NCBI GenBank assembly: GCA_022495995.1
Contig: JAFEMH010002336.1
Span: 186,001-250,000 of the forward strand
From: Adenophora triphylla var. japonica
Taxonomy: Eukaryota > Streptophyta > Magnoliopsida > Asterales > Campanulaceae
Direction: 5' to 3'
DNA: 64,000 bases
The first letter of the stretch is position 1. Each line of letters opens with the position of its first letter. Positions 44,834 to 55,682 of the stretch are shown here, in pieces. A program made the position numbers and the translations under genes. Below the pieces are notes generated by a model, which was not told where the DNA came from, did no database searches, and saw only the letters and a list, made by a program, of their open reading frames with translations.

Positions 44834-46657
44834 ATGGGGAAGAGAAAGGTGGTAACTTTAATCGAGAGTGGAGAGGGTTTGCCCGTGGGTTTTCTCACCC
44901 AAAACATGTTAAAGAACCCTGAAAAAGAAAAGTGTACCATTCCTGCCGTCAATTTAGAAATTATCAAGAGGAATCACGCCATGGCTTTTGAGACTGAACT
45001 TTTTACCCACCCTGACCTAACTCCAGAGTGTTTTTCCCCCGAATGGGTATGCTTCCCTGAATATCCGTTCACTATTGGTCTGAAATTCCCGTTTCCAATT
45101 TTAATCACCCAGTTCTTCGTATCTTCCAAGCTTAACTATGCCCAACTCATGCCTCAAGGTTGGAGAAGCCTTCAAACCCTAGTAAGGCTAAATGCAGAAA
45201 CAGAGTTAGCAATTGGTCTAGAGGAATTTGCTTTTACGCATGAGTTTAGGAGCTTTGGTTTAGGGAGATATGGTTTTAGGGTTAGAGTTGGTAGGACGCC
45301 TTTCTTAATCGACAATGTTGATCCCGCCGATAGAGGGTGGAAGAACAAGTTCTTTTTTGCAAAGAAGAGCACCCCGTGAAGGATGTGGGTGCCAACTTCA
45401 AATGGAGGTCCCAAGGTAGTAGGCAATTTTTCTTACTCTAATGATGATTTTCAAGAATGTACTAACTATTTCTCCAAATTTCTCTTTGGCCTAGTTGCGA
45501 AATTCGATGTGCTTTTTCCCTTTAAAGACAACACAGAGGAAAGAGTGAGCGAGATCTATAACTTGGAACCCTTAGTGAGAACTTTTAAGGCACTACCAGC
45601 TCAATTTGTTGCGCATTCTAACGAGGAAGTTGGTCCCAAAGAAGCCCGAGAGGCAAACCTTGAAGAAACCTTTTCCGAGCCTATCCCAATGTCTACAAAG
45701 TTGATCAAATACTTTAAATCTTTGCCTATCTCCAAGTTGTTCTAACCCCTTTAACTGCTCTAACTCTTCATTCTATTTTGCACCACTCGCTCCAAGGAAA
45801 CCTGTTATCACGCCGACCTTCTTGCCGCAGCCTGTGAGCAAAAAGCTTGGCAAAGAAGGATGGTAAACCCCCTACCCTGTGTCTATTGTGGCTAGCTCCC
45901 ATGTGGCCGCATCCAAGAAGAAGGGGGATGCAAAGAAAAGAAAGCCGTGGAAGCCGAGGCCACGTATGCAAACAAAGGATATGGACATGGAGAAGTTAGG
46001 AGAAAAATTTAGGGCTGTTGTTGAGAAGGTAAAGATGAAGGAATCTTTGAATTTTATCAAAGAGCTTGACAAAGTACTAACATTTTTTTATTTTTTTTTT
46101 GGTGCAGGAACTCATGACCCCGATTGTGGCCTACATTGATGCATTGAAAATCAAAGCGGCGAGGCTTAGTCACGAAGCTGCAGAATCAAAAACACGAAGC
46201 TGCAGAATCAAAAAAGGAGGCTACCAAAAGTGCCAAGGAAGTGGAGAAATTGAAGAGGGAGGCAAACAAGCATGCTGGTGAGGTGGAAGGTTTGAGGAAG
46301 GATTTTGAACGCTTGGGAGAAGAAGTGGAAGCCATTCGTGCTGAGAATAAGGCTCATATGAAAGAGCTTGAAGTTGCAGAGGGGAACTTCAAATTCAATG
46401 CCACCAAGACTTTGTTGGAGACCCGCATTCAAATGATTGAAGAATATGAAAATGGACAGGCCATAGCTTGGAACTTGGAAGATGAGAGAAAAGTTTTGGA
46501 GGACCATATTGGTGAGCCAGCGGATGCAGAAGAAGTGAATTCCGCGGCCCTAGAGGCTCTAGTTGATGATGCTAACAAGGATTTAAGCACCATAGTGGCT
46601 ACTCCAAATGATCAAGTGGAAGATGCAACACCGGCGGCAGCAGGCCAAAAAGTTTGA
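44834..46657 (+). pseudogene. Antisense ORF of the Tat element (Transposase_28-like, coiled-coil C-terminus)
   Basis: The frame 44834-45379 (181 codons) contains YPFTIGLKFPFPILITQFF and LNYAQLMPQGWRSLQTLVR, matching the plant 'putative gypsy type transposon' domain (PF04195 as I know it). One TGA at 45377-45379 interrupts an otherwise continuous frame running on to 45745 (GNFSYSNDDFQECTNYFSKF). 45746-46100 is broken, then a coiled coil (46099-46657: KEVEKLKREANKHAGEVEGL, AIRAENKAHMKELEVAEG). A TTTTTTTTTGGTGCAG|GAACTC acceptor at 46107 suggests the coiled coil is a separate exon. A 22-base tandem duplication at 46171-46214 shifts the frame. Tat/Grande elements are known to carry an antisense gene here; its function is unknown. 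Confidence 0.75.
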
Positions 46658-47150
46658 AAAACATTTTAAAGTTTTTGGGTATTTTGGATGAAAACAATTT
46701 TTTGCTTTATTTGTGTACCTTTATTGGTACAACAAATGGGGGGAGTGTCCCTTTAAAACAATGTTTTTTGGTTTGTAATGGTTCATAAGAACCGAGACAA
46801 TTTATTTGGGGGTACTAGGTTGGTCTAGTACTCAAGCTTTTTTAGGTTTTTAGGGACTTGTTGGCTTATCCAACTTGTCCTTTAACTGAAAAAATCTTTT
46901 GAAAAAACATTTAATGGTTTTTAGCAAAGTAAGTTATGTCCCTGAGGGACGCTTGTTTGTTCTTTGGATAACATGTAAATGTTATAAACCGTAGGTAACA
47001 TGAAAATGTTACAACCAATAGTTCACAACTTAAAGAAGTGTGAAATCGTGCGCCCAGGCGAAGGTGTCAAAACCTTAATTCGTAAGAAAAGATGTAAATC
47101 TTTTAACCAATAGTACCTTTGATCGTAGGTAAATCGTTTGAAGGGATAGA
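46658..47150. other. Gypsy 3' region, antisense gene 3' UTR
   Basis: T-rich, with no coding potential. GAAAATGTTACAACCAATAG and related short phrases repeat near 46970-47020. Confidence 0.4.
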
Positions 47151-47420
47151 GCAAGTATCGCCCGTCCGGCGTGTCAACAAGCTCTATACCTCTCCAGTTT
47201 AGAATTCCAACATGTATCGACTGCATCGGGCGTGTCAACATGTTGAAATTTTCTTCTTCAGGTTCAAACATGTATCAACCGTACCGGCGTGTCAACATGC
47301 TTGACCTTTTGTCCTCCTCGTGCTCAAACATGTATCACCTGCATCGCGTGTCAACATGTTTGTCCTGCTCCAGCCTTAGGTCTCAACAAGTATCGCCCGT
47401 ATCGGCGTGTCAACATGTTG
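47151..47420 (-). repeat. Tandem repeat (five units of about 57-60 bp) in the gypsy 3' region
   Basis: Units start at about 47151, 47209, 47266, 47326 and 47384. Each has AACATGTATCG..CG, then CGGCGTGTCAACATG, and then a more variable 25-base spacer. The 199-codon plus-strand ORF over them is a repeat artefact. Confidence 0.85.
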
Positions 47421-47472
47421 AGCCTACTCCGTTTGCTCAAGTTGCACCTCGCAAACAAATTTATGTTAGGTC

Positions 47473-47495
47473 GGGCGTTAGCATAGCTAACGCCC
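47473..47495. other. Perfect 10-bp hairpin
   Basis: GGGCGTTAGC - ATA - GCTAACGCCC, flanked by GTC and GAC a few bases out. It lies between the tandem repeat and the end of integrase. Confidence 0.7.
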
Positions 47496-47786
47496 TCCGA
47501 CGCTCAAGTCGCAATGTTTTAATAAGAGTAGAAAAATTGAAATGCGTAATTGAACTTGACATAAATTTAACCCGTACTAGGGGTCTAGTTGTAAATAACT
47601 TGGACTTACATAAAATAGAGTTTCAAGTGGATAGCGTTCCAACTTCTAGGGATTCCGTCTCCACTCTGGGTCGACAACCGCATGCACCTTTGCCGGCTTC
47701 AAAGATCGATGAGATATGGGCCTTCCCACTGGGAGCCGCCTTACCCGCATTCAATTCTCTTGTATTTTGAAATACTTTTCTCAAAA

Positions 47787-48065
47787 CTAAATCACCAACC
47801 CGGAACCTTCTAACTCGACATTCTTGTTGTAAGACCTAGAAATTCGCTGCTGATAAGCTGCCATCCTTATCTTGGCTAAATCCCTGATCTCATCAATTGT
47901 ATCTAAATCTTGAGTTAGCAAGAGGTTATTTTCATCTTGAGTCAATAAGCCATACCTTGCCGTGGGGACTGTTGCTTCAACTGGAATTACAACTTCAGCC
48001 TCGAATACTAAAGAATAGTGGAGTCCTACCCGCGGCTCCTTTAGAAGTAGTTCTATCTCGCCCAT
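47787..48065 (-). pseudogene. Gypsy integrase C-terminal region
   Basis: HYSLVFEAEVVIPVEATVPT resembles the usual TPFSLVYG.EAV.P.E segment of gypsy integrases, and SRSYNKNVE the YNK.V segment. Separated from the core by a frame break. Confidence 0.75.
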
Positions 48066-48136
48066 AGCACAAGTGGTAATTCTTCAACCCATTTTCCCTT
48101 CTTCCTGGTCTAGACGCTTCTTCAAGTTGTTGATGA

Positions 48137-48720
48137 TCAACTTGTTGCTTGATTCACTTGGCCGTTGGCTTGAGGGTGGACAGTGTGGACATGATTAACT
48201 TGATGCCCCAGAGCACAAAAATCCCCGGTCTTTTTACTTATGAACCGTGACCCGTTGTCACATACAATCTCCGATGGTACACCAAACCCGCTAATGATAT
48301 TTTTCTTTAAAAATGAAATTACCTCTTTATCCCTTACTTGCACATAAGCTTCGCCTCGATCCATTTCGAGAAATAATCGGTTAGAGCCAACATGAATACT
48401 TTGCCTCCTGGAGCTTTGGGCAACTTGCCTACAATATCCATGCCCCACCGCATGAAAGGCCAAGATGAGACTATAGGATGTAGAGGTTCGGCAGTTGATG
48501 CAAGATGTTGCTATGTCTTTGGCAAAGGCGTCACATTTCTCGCACATAGTTCATGGCATCTTGACGCATGGTCGTCAGCAATATCCCGTCCCGAGGGCCT
48601 TTGATGCAAGTGCCTTTCCTCCGTAATGGTTCCCACATATTCCTTCATGGATTTCCTTAAGTACCAGTTCAACTTGCTCATTATCGACACACCTCAAGTA
48701 GTGCCCCGCAAAAGACTTCT
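48137..48720 (-). pseudogene. Gypsy integrase zinc-binding and catalytic core, frameshifted
   Basis: VRDKEVISFLKKNIIS, GFGVPSEIVCDNGSRFISKK (second catalytic Asp in CDNG) and HPQANGQVNQATS (normally followed by the catalytic Glu) are in one frame. The first catalytic Asp region and the CxxC zinc finger are in other frames at 48400-48560. Confidence 0.8.
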
Positions 48721-48903
48721 TGAACAAAGACATTATCTATTAAAACGAAAGTTGAAGTTCGAATCTTAAATGATTTAACATTCTTAACATCGTGGGGAAT
48801 AGTTCCAAGTTGAAGGAACTCAATGACAGCCGGGTCCAAGAAGGCTTAGCATCTTGTGTCCCAATAGGTGGAGTAACCACTGAAGTTTCTTCAACTTGGT
48901 CTA

Positions 48904-49290
48904 TCACCGGTACTTAACATAAATAATGGGGATATTAGTATGCAACATTGATTTGCAAGTTGAACCCAAGTTGGCCAAGGCGTGTCCGCTCTCGTATTTT
49001 CTTCTCTCGGGGACCTGTTCCAAAGAGAATGATAGAAATCTCGAAGCTAAAGCTTTAACATGTTGGAGGTACAGAGTCATCTTGGAATGCTTCGCCATAT
49101 AACCGCCATTAAACCGGTTAGCTAGTAATTGAGAGTCAACAAATACATTTAAATGTGTAATATTCAAACTCAAAGCCGTAGTTAAACCCATGATTAGGGC
49201 TTCATACTCGCCTTCATTATTTGTTGCATTAAATTCACAAGATACTTGAGGTATGATATCACCTTGAGGGGATTTTAGGACTATTCCCAA
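48904..49290 (-). pseudogene. Second, archaeal-type RNase H (aRNH) of the Tat element
   Basis: GIVLKSPQGDIIPQVSCEFN, NNEGEYEALIMGL (Glu of the DEDD set), VFVDSQLLANRFNGGYMAKH (Asp) and the ALANLGS end are aRNH hallmarks; Tat-lineage elements are known for this extra domain after the usual RNase H. GEYEAL where AEYEAL is usual, and a break near VSCEFN, are the main defects. Confidence 0.8.
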
Positions 49291-49727
49291 ACCAATTCCC
49301 TTGGAATTTGAGGCTCCATCTCAGAATAATGTCCAAAATCTAGGAATAGTTTTACCTTCAAGTTGTTGCACTTCCAGCTCTACCTCAGCCGCAAACTTGG
49401 ACTCAAGTCGCCTACAAAATCGGCTAGGGCCTGTGATTTGATGGTCGTTCTTGGCTCGTATGATATGTCATACGTGCTCAACTTGACCGACCACTTGGCC
49501 AACCTGCCCGACATCTCCGGAGTCCTTAACACATTCCTCATAGGATAATTAGTTCTAACAGCTTATGGAATGTGTTTCAAAATAATGACGTAATTTGCAG
49601 CAAAGCGGTAGTTAAGGCTAATATTAATTTTTCAAGATGAGAGTACCTTGTTTCGGCATCTAATAAAGACTTACTCACATAATAAACAGGATGTTGCTCA
49701 CTTTGGATTTCCTTCACTAATACCGCA

Positions 49728-49934
49728 CTAACAAAGATTTTCGTATACGGCTAAATATAAATAAAGATGCTCACCATGTTCAGGTTTAGCGAGCAGGGGT
49801 GACGTCATCAAATATTCTTTAAGTTGTTTGAAAGCTGCCTCATGTTGGTCGGTCCATTGAAAGAGTTTGTTCTTTCTCAAGACTTCATAGAATAACCTGC
49901 ACTTATCAGATGATTTGGATATAAATCTGCTCAA
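49728..49934 (-). pseudogene. Gypsy RNase H (first, RT-linked)
   Basis: SRFISKSSDKCRLFYEVLRK and FQWTDQHEAAFKQLKEYL are the connection/RNase H entry of gypsy pol. The frame is lost at both sides; the break at the RT side is two single-base deletions in short homopolymers near 49980-50030. Confidence 0.8.
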
Positions 49935-49978
49935 AGCATTTACTCTACCTCGTTAACCTTTGTACGTCCTTGATGTTT

Positions 49979-50866
49979 TTAGGGATTCCAAGTTGAGAAT
50001 GGCTTTGATTTGTTCGGGACTTGCTTCGATTCCCTCTTGGTTACCATATATCCCAAGAATTTGCTCGTTCTAACACCGAAGTTGCACTTCGCCGGATTGA
50101 GCTTCATGTTGAAGGCCTTCAAGATGTTGAATGCCTCAGCAAGGTGCTCCACATGATCCTCAATGTGTTTGGATTTGACCACCATGTCGTCTATGTAGAC
50201 CTCCATCGTCTTGCCAAGTTGGTCTTTGAACATTTTGTTCACTAACCTTTGATAGGTTGCCCCTGCATTTTTAAGACCAAACGGCATAGAAATATAACAA
50301 TATATACCTTCCGGAGTCATGAATGCTGTATCTTCTTGGTCCGAAGGTTCCATTTGAATTTGTTGATACCCGGAAGATGCATCCATGAACGTCAAGATGT
50401 CGTGGCCAGTTGTCTCATCAACAAGAGAATCAATGTGAGGGAGAGGGAATGGATCCTTTGGACAGGCCTTGTTCAAGTCGGTGAAGTCCACGCATACTCG
50501 CCACTTGCCATTCTTCTTCTCCACCACTACAACGTTAGCCAACCACTTTGGATACTGAACTTCTCTGATCATCTTGGACTTCAGCAGCCTTTCAACTTCA
50601 TCCTTAATGATCTGATTCCGCTCTTGGGCAAACTTCCTTCTTTTTTGACGGACAGGACGGATGGTCGGATCGATGTTCAACTTGTGAGTAATAATATCCT
50701 TGCTTATCCCTGTCATGTCCTCATGCTTCCATGCAAAACAGCATTTCTGACTTTTCAGGAACCCAATCAGCTCCTCTTCAATCTCGGAGGGTAGGTCTAC
50801 CCCAACTTGCACTTGGGCCTCAGGATTCGATGCATCAACAGGAATGCTTTTTGTATCATGCTCCAC
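49979..50866 (-). pseudogene. Gypsy reverse transcriptase
   Basis: A 295-codon open frame with all core RT motifs: WLANVVVVEKKNGKWRVCVD, TDLNKACPKDPFPLP, DASSGYQQI, TPEGIYCYISMPFGLKNAGA, the catalytic VYIDDMVVKS and CNFGVRTSKFLGYMVTKR. The RT core itself is uninterrupted. Confidence 0.93.
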
Positions 50867-50902
50867 TGCTTCAAGAACATCCTGGGCCTTTTTCTTTAAT
50901 TG

Positions 50903-51290
50903 CTATGCTTGCCGAGGGGTCGAGCTTGCTTTCATGTTGATCTTGTAACATTCCTTAGAGACTTGCTGGTTCCCCTTCAACTTGGCAACACCCCAAGGTG
51001 TTGGAAACTTGACGCATTGATGGTAAGTCGATGGCACGGCCTTCATGTTGTGGATCCAAGGCCTTCCCAATATGACATTGTATGAAGAAGAGCATTCAAT
51101 CACACAAAACCTCTCCATGGAATTCATACCTTCTAGGTAGATGGGCAACTTGATCTCACCGACTGTCTCGTTTCACCTCACCACCGAACCCTACCAAGAC
51201 GGATGAGTTCTTCACAACTTCGTACAAAGGGATACCCATATCTTCAAGAGCATGAGTAAAGATGATGTTGACCGAATCGCCACCATCGAT
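50903..51290 (-). pseudogene. Gypsy aspartic protease region
   Basis: SSSYNVILGRPWIHNMKAVP and YHQCVKFPTPWGV are the conserved end of the Tat protease/linker. The active-site D-S/T-G would lie near 51270-51300, where frames are broken (VDGGDSVN-like translation). Confidence 0.75.
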
Positions 51291-51439
51291 CAGATCCGCT
51301 TGACCACACAATTAGCAATCTGCACCTGAACAACTAGACCATCATGATGAGGGTCCAACGTGTTGTCTTTATCTTCATCTTCAAAAGAAATGATATGACC
51401 ATCTGTGAAGTCGCGGCGCCTTATAGGCAATTCTGATTG

Positions 51440-53072
51440 ATCTTCCTTAGAGCTCTTGGCATGACGCTTGGCGGCAGTAAGTTGTGCCGCAAATATGAGA
51501 CCCACCCGAGATAACATTCACTACCTTGGTGGCCTGAGGGGGTGCAACTTTCTCGGGCCTAGATTGCTCCTTCCGAACCAGGTTCTTTGGACTCACTCCG
51601 ACCCTCTTCTTGTCCAACAAATCCTCGAGAAGACCGCTGGACAACAAATGAGCAATCTCCTTCCTCAAAGCGAAACAGCTTCTCGGTGGTGTGCCCAAAA
51701 TCTTCATGAAACGCGCACCACTTGGACTTGTCCTTCCAAGTTGTTGATCGGTCATTCTTCTTGGGCCATCTCGCTTTATCTCCAAGATTTCCCATGGCGC
51801 ATAAGATTCCTGCAATGTCCACGTAAAAGCGCATTCAGTAGATTTGTGGATAATCATTATCATCACCTTCCCGATCATCATCTACAACATGAATTCTAGA
51901 AGGTTCGGTTTTAACAGTGGGTTTGCCTGTTGGACTTAGGGTGATGGGAGTCCGATCGTCGTCGAGGGTTCGAATAGAGGAGTAGGAGTCCTCCCAGCTG
52001 ATTTCCCCATTGCCAAGCTATCTTCCTCCAATCGGATGTAAGGCAAGGCCACAGTTCGATTTCTTCAAGTTGTTTCGCAGGGTCATCACCAACTCGTTGT
52101 AAAACAATGAGCTCTTCTTCAAGCCTATGCGGAATGCCTCCGTCTTTGTGGACACGTCCAAGTTGGGTATAGTCACCGCTCCTTATTGAACTGTGCAAAT
52201 ACTCTTTGAGACTTTCGTTAGCCGTTGTACAATTCTATAAAGATCACTAGTCAACTTGTCAAATGCCCCGTTGCATGAAAACCGATTAATGAACATATTG
52301 ACAAGTTGAGCATAAGATGAAATAGAGTTTAGAGGAAGCCCCGTTAGCCATTTTAAGGCCGGTCCTGACAAGGTTGAGCCAAAGCCCCTGCAAAACATGC
52401 TTCTTTAAACATAGGAGGGATACTTATGATATCCATTGACTCTCGATACAAAGAACACGTGCTCTGTGGATCGGTACTCCCATCATACTTCTTCATATGA
52501 GGACCGAGAATTTCTTCGGGATCTCCACACTGGCTATCGGCGGCACAAAACGAGACTCGTTGTAGCAAGTTGGAGAGACTTGGTGATATGGCAAGTTGAC
52601 TCCAGGCACGCTTCGGAGTAACTCCTTAATGGTTTGCATTTCCTTAACAAGTTGGTTTTCTGCGAAAAGAGGAGCATTATTAACTTGAGGTGCGAAAGTA
52701 TCGAAAGTATTAAAGAAACTTCCTGTTTGCCCCACTGAGGGTGTAGCATAAGTGTAGCAAGATGATAGCGCGGATTGGCTAGCTGATAGGCCGAATCTTG
52801 GTTGCTCAATTGGAATGGATGTCACAATCGTGCTTTCACTGGCAAGGTGTTGGACATCGGGATATCTCCAACATGGCTCGGTCACAGTACTCCGCACCAA
52901 ACAAAGATCTAGGAAGTAAAGGTGAAAATGGAGCAGATACTTGAGCCTCCGCTTGCTTCCCTTTACGCAGACTATCAATGGCATTGAAGATCATTGTATT
53001 CGTACGCTCCTGATCGTCCAACCGATCACCTATTTTCTTCATCATGTCCGCCATGTTGGACATTATCTCCAA
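51440..53072 (-). pseudogene. Gypsy gag polyprotein, frameshifted
   Basis: Retrotrans_gag phrases occur in several frames: YDGSTDPQSTCSLYRESMDI, FCRGFGSTLSGPALKWLTGL and YAQLVNMFINRFSCNGAFDK (52568-52183). The N-terminal part (53072-52600) is Ser/Thr/Pro-rich with MADMMKKIGDRLDDQERTN. C-terminal phrases CAFHEDFGHTTEKLF (51650-51720) match the usual YC.FH...GH.TE.C knuckle-like motif. Confidence 0.85.
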
Positions 53073-53178
53073 GTTGGCTTACGCACTTGGAGGAGGGTTG
53101 CCTTGGGCATTGGAAACAGAAGCGGCCGACTCGGCTGGAAGATGGATTAACCATTTCTACTTAGATAATCAAAGTTTT

Positions 53179-53193
53179 CCACGGACGGCGCCA
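53179..53193 (-). other. Gypsy primer-binding site (TGGCGCC)
   Basis: TGGCGCCGTCCGTGG on the minus strand, three bases inside the 5' LTR. The first nine bases match the complement of the plant tRNA-Asp 3' end. Confidence 0.65.
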
Positions 53194-53196
53194 AAT

Positions 53197-53766
53197 TGTT
53201 TTGGTCAAATTTCAACAATTAGATTTATATGATGGGAAAAGTGACTAAAGTGATATGAATCTAGGTACAATGACTATCAAGTTGAATAGAAATGGACACA
53301 AGACATTTGTTGACTAGGGAAAGCCCTTGAACAACTTGTTCGCCGGCACAAAACCCCGGGAGGATGTGGCTCCTGCCTTGACCGAAAGTTTACTAAGAGT
53401 TTTCTTGAGATTACAATGCTAAGAGCGTATGAAAAGGGAGCTTAGGCTAGTGTAGTGCGTGTGTGAATTTACAGTGTATGTCCCCTTTTATACCTCAAGA
53501 ATAAAACTAAATAACAATGAGGGCCTACAAACTCGGAATTGAGGTTTATCCTTGGAGATTTATCCGCACTCATCCGTTGGGAAAGAGATAGTCGTTGGCT
53601 TGCTGAAGAAACGTGGTTGAACTGGTCTTTGGCACGTTCCCTAGGAAAAGCGTTATGCGTCCCAACCTGTAAAAACCAAGTTGTAAACAGAACAACCCAA
53701 GTTGTTAGTACCAAGTTGTTTAGGCGTAAGTTGCAAACATGTTGATTGAAAATGTAGGGCCCAACA
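53197..53766 (-). repeat. Gypsy 5' LTR (right copy)
   Basis: 570 bp, same ends as the left LTR, one substitution. Confidence 0.95.
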
Positions 53767-53771
53767 CTTAT

Positions 53772-55016
53772 AATTTGATTTCAATAGTGGTTTCTATGAT
53801 ATAATGAATGGTATATTTCGTTATACGTCTCTAGGATGAAGTTGCATCAATTTATGCAGACTTGTTGTCAACAATAAAATTATGCACATAGATCAGTCGT
53901 TAGGCAATGTTTACCCTAGCGCATTTGCTATGTTCCGTCCAATGTACATAGGAGATGTTTTGAGACACAAGTTGTTACGGTGATATTGGACAACCTATAC
54001 CTATTATTAGATGAATCCCATGATCTCTTGTTTTTTTGATAGGCCTACAGCTCCCCACATATTTCACTTCCATGTCTAGTAAGGTAATGAAATAACCTAA
54101 TACCTTAACTTAGCTAGCTAGGTTCTAGAAGAATCTAGAATTTTCCTGAATGAATGGCCATAATAAAGACCCATCTTCTCACAACAGCCGCAGTTCAGTG
54201 TTTTTTGCTCATGTTTAAGTATTTATTGTGCAGTTATAAGAAAACCAAGTTTTTCCTTATAGAGAGCCTGTGAACAAATTGAAGATTATTCTGTTATCGT
54301 TAATGGGTGGCTAGTAAAAGACCCGTGTTGTTTCGTTTAAGATATGGGGATAGGGTTCTTGACTGGCACAAATCAAGTCACCAAAGAAGGAAACATACCA
54401 CTATGAGATGACAAATAATTGCCTCCTTTATGCACAGGAAATTTCTTGATTTCTACCTTTGATTTTAGATAACAGCGAGCTGATGTGGGATAGACAGCCT
54501 AGCTATCTGCTTTCTTTTATTTTATCTTTTGTATTCCAATCAACCACACGTGAGATAAGTTTGGCATAATCAGCTCCCAAATTATTGATATAAAATGCCC
54601 CTAAGGAATCCCAATAAGACACACCGACAGACCAATCTTGCACACGAAGGAAAGGAACGACACGTAAACTACCCATTTACATAACAAAATCAAAATACCA
54701 ATCTTATTCAAATACAACAAGGATAACATAATTGTAATGCTTGTCCTGTAAAGCAAATATTCTCAGAAATGTATTGAGTCTGAACTTTGAGGATTACCTA
54801 AGCTTGCTAAAAGCTAAGTTTAGGTCTATGAACAGGCTCGGTCCGAGACGGATTGGCTATGGCCTTTCTGATAAATTATTCCTGAGTGTATACTTCTAAG
54901 TTTTCAAAATGAGTATCCATATTTGTTCACATCTTTTCATTTCTAGTACTTAGGTAAAAAAAAAAAAAAATATCTTTCGTGTAACTTTTTATTGATGAAT
55001 CTGCACTATAGTTAAC
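53772..55016. other. Intergenic spacer
   Basis: No gene or terminal repeats found. 53960-54020 (GATATTGGACAACCTATACC..ATTAGATGAATCC) is weakly similar to 43520-43560 on the other side of the gypsy element. Confidence 0.4.
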
Positions 55017-55019
55017 TTA

Positions 55020-55453
55020 TGCCTCATTTGTTTTTCATTTTCAGCTCTTATTTAGATTTGAATGGGTGGGTGCATTAGACATAATGCAATTCAGACTGTT
55101 TGTTTTTTTTTCTCCATTTAGATCTGAATGTCTCTTATCTTTCACTTAATTTTCAGATGTAAAACTATCACTTATTTGTCTTTTAATTGATTTTTTATTC
55201 ATATATATATCTCTTTCATAAACTCGTAATTTCAAAAATACCCAACCCAAACAATAGATCAATAACCAATCATCTAATCTCTCTACTCCATTAAATGTCA
55301 TAACATTAATTTCAGATGTGAATTCGATGAATATTCAAACAATTTGAGTAATTCAGAAATCAGTTTTCAGACTATACATCTTATCAATTCAGTCAAATTC
55401 AGACGTGAAATCAGATTTCAACACTTAACACTTAAAAAAAATCAAATGATACC
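55020..55453. mobile_element. PIF/Harbinger (Tourist)-like MITE, inverted relative of 35619-36049
   Basis: TTA on both sides (55017-55019, 55454-55456). Starts TGCCTCATTTGTTTTTCATT; ends ATCAAATGATACC. Internal phrases such as CAGACTGTTTGTTTTTTTTT and CAACACTTAACACTTAA match the PMT-intron copy on the opposite strand. Confidence 0.75.
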
Positions 55454-55682
55454 TTAGAGAAAAGAACTTGCTTTGAAGTAGTATTTTTTTATTTTTTTTG
55501 AAAGAGGGCCCATATTTTGACCATAAACTTGTGGAACTCGATCTTAAGAGAACCACACCATCTTTGGTGGGGTTTTGAGGATAGGGCTACATTCAAATCG
55601 AAGTTGAAATGTAAATATGTCTTCTCTATTAACGAGTAAAAAGCATATGATATGAAGCCATTATTGGCACAACAGTATGAGT

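Larger units (their letters stand above)
43897..53766 (-). mobile_element. Complete Ty3/gypsy retrotransposon of the Tat lineage, 9.87 kb
   Basis: Two 570-bp LTRs exactly 9300 bases apart differ at one position (A at about 44426, G at about 53726). CTTAT is duplicated outside (43892-43896 and 53767-53771). A TGGCGCC primer site, gag, protease, RT, RNase H, a second archaeal-type RNase H, integrase, a tandem repeat and an antisense gene occur in the order typical of Tat elements (Grande/Retand-like). The pol and gag frames are nevertheless broken in many places, which is odd for so young an insertion. Confidence 0.95.

Noticed and set aside
47171..47770. 199-codon plus-strand ORF
   Set aside because: It runs over the five-unit tandem repeat and the antisense of the integrase tail; the translation is itself repetitive.
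50249..50794. 181-codon plus-strand ORF
   Set aside because: It is the shadow of the intact gypsy RT on the minus strand.
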